Origin: Aptenodytes patagonicus | Taxonomy: Eukaryota > Chordata > Aves > Sphenisciformes > Spheniscidae | Assembly: GCF_965638725.1 (NCBI RefSeq) | Contig: NC_134949.1 | Coordinates: forward strand, 121,581,794 to 121,645,793 | DNA: 64,000 nucleotides | Reading direction: 5' to 3' | In this document: positions 61,601-64,000 of the stretch, one piece after another | Position numbering within the stretch: position 1 is the stretch's first letter | Layout of the letters: each line of letters starts with the position of its first letter | Notes under the pieces: model-generated | Told to the model about the DNA's origin: nothing | Seen by the model: the letters and a program-made list of their open reading frames with translations, nothing else | Databases searched by the model: none | Translations under genes and position numbers: made by a program

Positions 61601-62715
61601 TTATTGTTTCAGAAAATTGTGTGTTTAGAAATGAAATCTGTGGATTAATGAGTCCCCAGCTAGGCTCGGATCCATCGCACTGACACAATGCATTGTACAG
61701 AGTCAAGGCAATGTGGAGCGGATGCCAAAAATCTGCCATTACCTCACCCTGAAATTGCTAGAAGCTAGCTAAAGAGGTCTTCAAGAGAGCATGAGATGTT
61801 ATATACTGTGGGCCAAACGCTAGTTACTTTACCAGCTGCTTCGAGGGCAGTTTGATGGACGGTGCGTTTTGAGTGACCTGTGTGGGACGGGAACCAGCAG
61901 CTCCTACGGGCACCTAAGCACAAGAGGGTGAGCTAAGGTGAGATTTTTAAACCTTCCCTATGAACGTCTTTAGCACTGGACTTTAAATCAAATCTTGTAC
62001 GGTACTTCTCGCGGTTTATGTTGCCATAATGTCAGGCATGTTATTATTTTCCTGGCTTGAAAAATGTTTAGTAGTGCCTGGTGCAATTAAGTGTATTTTA
62101 GCTGAGCGCAGGAGAATGTTGAACAGATTATTCTTTCCATTGCTTTTGAGTAAAAATATCGAAGCCTATAATCTGACATTTTTGGGTAAAAGGCTGATTT
62201 GTCAGATCAGCTCAGGCAGTCTTTATTGCTAATCCTAAGGAAACATAGTTCCTCTATGAAGAGCAAGCCAATTTAGCTTTAAATTGTGGCTCTGAAACCC
62301 CGCTGAGTTAGCTGTATTGTTATTCAGCTAACTTTGGGAGCCTGTGCACAATATACTCTGAGATTGTTTCGAGCCTTCTGCTTGGGGCTCAGAAGGGTCA
62401 ATCGCTGGGTGACGGGAATTGGGCAAAGGCAGATATCACAAGGTAATGATTTTTTCCATTTTTAGACAGCTGAGATGTTGTTGCCATCACTGCAGTGGGG
62501 GTGGTATGAGGCTCTATTAGTAGACCGAATAGATTGTGTTATCTGCTGTGGACCCCGATGAAATGTCCGAATAACTCCTTATAGTGTTGCAGGGTGACAA
62601 TGTGTTGACAGTATATTGAGCCAAAGTTCTTATAAACAAACTTGAACCGAGATTACATTTAACTACTTTTAGGTATAATCTTTAGCACTACAAAAAAAGA
62701 GTCATTGAGGCAAAT

Positions 62716-62731
62716 TGAATCATTTGATTCA
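62716..62731. promoter_or_regulatory. Perfect inverted repeat of AP-1-like half elements
   Basis: TGAATCA and TGATTCA separated by TT form a perfect 7-base inverted repeat. Each arm fits TGANTCA, the AP-1-type core. Function is inferred from motif only. Confidence 0.4.
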
Positions 62732-63725
62732 TACACCAAAAATTTTGTTTATTGTTTTCTTTAGTGCTACTGTTAAGCTCGAAAAAGGTACATTTTTAGT
62801 TACAGTTAGTCAAGTGGCTTTCTGCAACAGTGGGAAGCAGCGGCTAAAAATACAGTTTACCAGTTTCTTCTATGAAGGCAAAGCAATTAATATTAAAAGT
62901 GGCCTTTTCACAGAAGAGTTCGTGTTCAGAATGCATTTCTGTATTCAAGAGGTAAAAAAAAAAGAAAAAGAAAAGGTGTATTTGGGCACGCTGGAGGTGC
63001 TGGGGTGGGAAGGTGGGCAGAGCAGCCTCCCTGCAGAGGGCTGGAAATGCCTCTTTCGCCCCAGCGGGCCCTCCTCGAAGGAGGGAGGTGTTTCCAAAAG
63101 GCACCTGCACAGCTGTTGCCCGCTAGTGGCACATTGTGCCGCATGCATTATGCAAAATTATACCCCGGCATAGCGGGCGCATTTCTGTGCGAACTTCGTG
63201 CCCTGCCTTCACCTTCTGAAGCACTTTTCGATGAGCACGGGTGAAGCAGTGCAGCTCCCAGCCTTTTCGGTAGGTGTGGAGTGACTTGGGGCTGGGGCTG
63301 CCTGCCAGGGAGTCCATGTGAGATGCAGGTCGTGCAGGTTACGTGACTGCTCTACATCAGCCAAGGCAGCCGGCTCCTAAAATGCTTCCTGTGACTAGGC
63401 ACAGGCTGTCAGTTTAAGCAGCATTTACATAAGTGAGAGTATAGAGAAGTCCATATGCGGTGGTATCGGTCCCTGGCCCTGCACCCCACCTTTCCCATTG
63501 CAAGCCCCCTCCCACTGCAGACCCCTCCATCCTCTTGGGTGGGACAGAGGAGGCAGCTCTCATCTCAGCCTGTCAGGACCTCTTACCTGAAGCAAAGGCT
63601 GGAGTGATTAATTTCGCACAATTTCTATCTTCCAGCAACCATTTAAGAGAATATAGGCAAGTGGATGCAGAGAAATATAGACAAAAATGGTGCCAGTAGA
63701 CAACAGCAGATGTTATGGTGCGATG

Positions 63726-63872
63726 TATAGAATCATAGAATCATTAAGGTTGGAAAAGACCTCTAAGATCATCGAGTCCAACCGTCAACCCAACACCACC
63801 GTGCCCACTAAACCATGTCCCTAAGCGCCTCATCTACACGTCTTTTAAATACTTCCAGGGATGGTGACTCAA
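63726..63872 (-). mobile_element. CR1 LINE 3' tail, about 147 bp
   Basis: Minus-strand CR1 tail: terminal octamers (ATTCTATGATTCTATA) at 63726-63741, then the complements of GGTTGGAAAAGACCTCTAAG and TAAACCATGTCCCTAAGC, ending at the GATGGTGACTCA segment. It shares the tail type of the 42.4-43.4 kb copy and is heavily 5'-truncated, with no coding capacity. Confidence 0.93.
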
Positions 63873-64000
63873 TGTCAAATGTACACTTTCAATGCCACGG
63901 TGTTAATTTCACCTTGGGTAAATTCGCTGTTTTCCTGTGTCTTCCACACTAGACTTCAGGGAATTGAGACTTGGTGGCCAAAGGCCTTTGGGTGTGTTGG

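Larger units (their letters stand above)
58608..64000 (+). other. HUNK: HUNK intron 1 (partial)
   Basis: The first 250 bases are still CpG island, then the sequence becomes ordinary. I found no kinase-domain exon continuing from residue 91, so the rest of HUNK lies to the right. The segments 60.0-60.3, 61.3-61.8, 61.9-62.5 and 62.55-62.95 kb look like conserved noncoding DNA by texture. A CR1 tail is present at 63.7 kb. Confidence 0.85.

Noticed and set aside
62715-63173. 152-codon plus-strand open frame in HUNK intron 1
   Set aside because: It starts at a non-ATG codon, runs through a poly-A/Lys stretch, and does not continue the kinase domain expected after residue 91. I see no reason to call it an exon.
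1-64000. Search for tRNA, rRNA, snRNA, CRISPR or prokaryotic operon structure
   Set aside because: None recognised by eye. The sequence is clearly vertebrate with spliced genes and CR1 repeats. A covariance-model search would be needed to exclude small RNA genes fully.

Overview
The window is vertebrate nuclear DNA, most likely from a bird. Two genes have conserved exons with GT/AG borders, two CpG islands mark promoters, and every recognisable transposon is a CR1 LINE copy, the dominant avian retroelement. I see nothing prokaryotic, no viral insertion, no CRISPR array and no tRNA or rRNA gene.

Layout. (1) Positions 1-31,305, minus strand: the 5' part of SCAF4, which encodes an RNA polymerase II CTD-binding, RRM- and SR-containing protein. 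Sixteen coding exons can be placed to the base. All junction phases agree, and together they encode the first 652 codons. The rest of the gene lies beyond the left edge. The CTD-interaction domain is spread over exons 1-5, a Gln/Pro-rich linker over exons 6-10, the Arg/Ser region over exons 11-12, and the RRM over exons 13-15. (2) About 30.7-32.0 kb: the CpG-island promoter of SCAF4. (3) About 32.0-57.3 kb: intergenic DNA without a supportable gene. It holds two CR1 copies, a 69-bp tandem duplication and a few AT-rich microsatellites. (4) About 57.3-58.9 kb: a second CpG island with HUNK exon 1 on the plus strand (58,335-58,607). This exon encodes the first 91 residues of a SNF1/AMPK-type serine/threonine kinase, up to the glycine-rich loop. 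(5) 58,608-64,000: HUNK intron 1, which probably carries conserved noncoding elements and ends near a short CR1 tail.

The two genes are transcribed divergently, the order I recall for SCAF4 and HUNK on human chromosome 21. They act in separate processes: SCAF4 in suppression of premature polyadenylation, HUNK in signalling. They share only the 27-kb spacer that holds both promoters.

I found no previously undescribed system. The observations most worth checking are a CR1 insertion that stops within about 10 bp of the SCAF4 exon 11 splice donor, small upstream ORFs in both CpG-island leaders, an X-box-like plus octamer site pair in the intergenic spacer, and candidate conserved noncoding blocks around HUNK.
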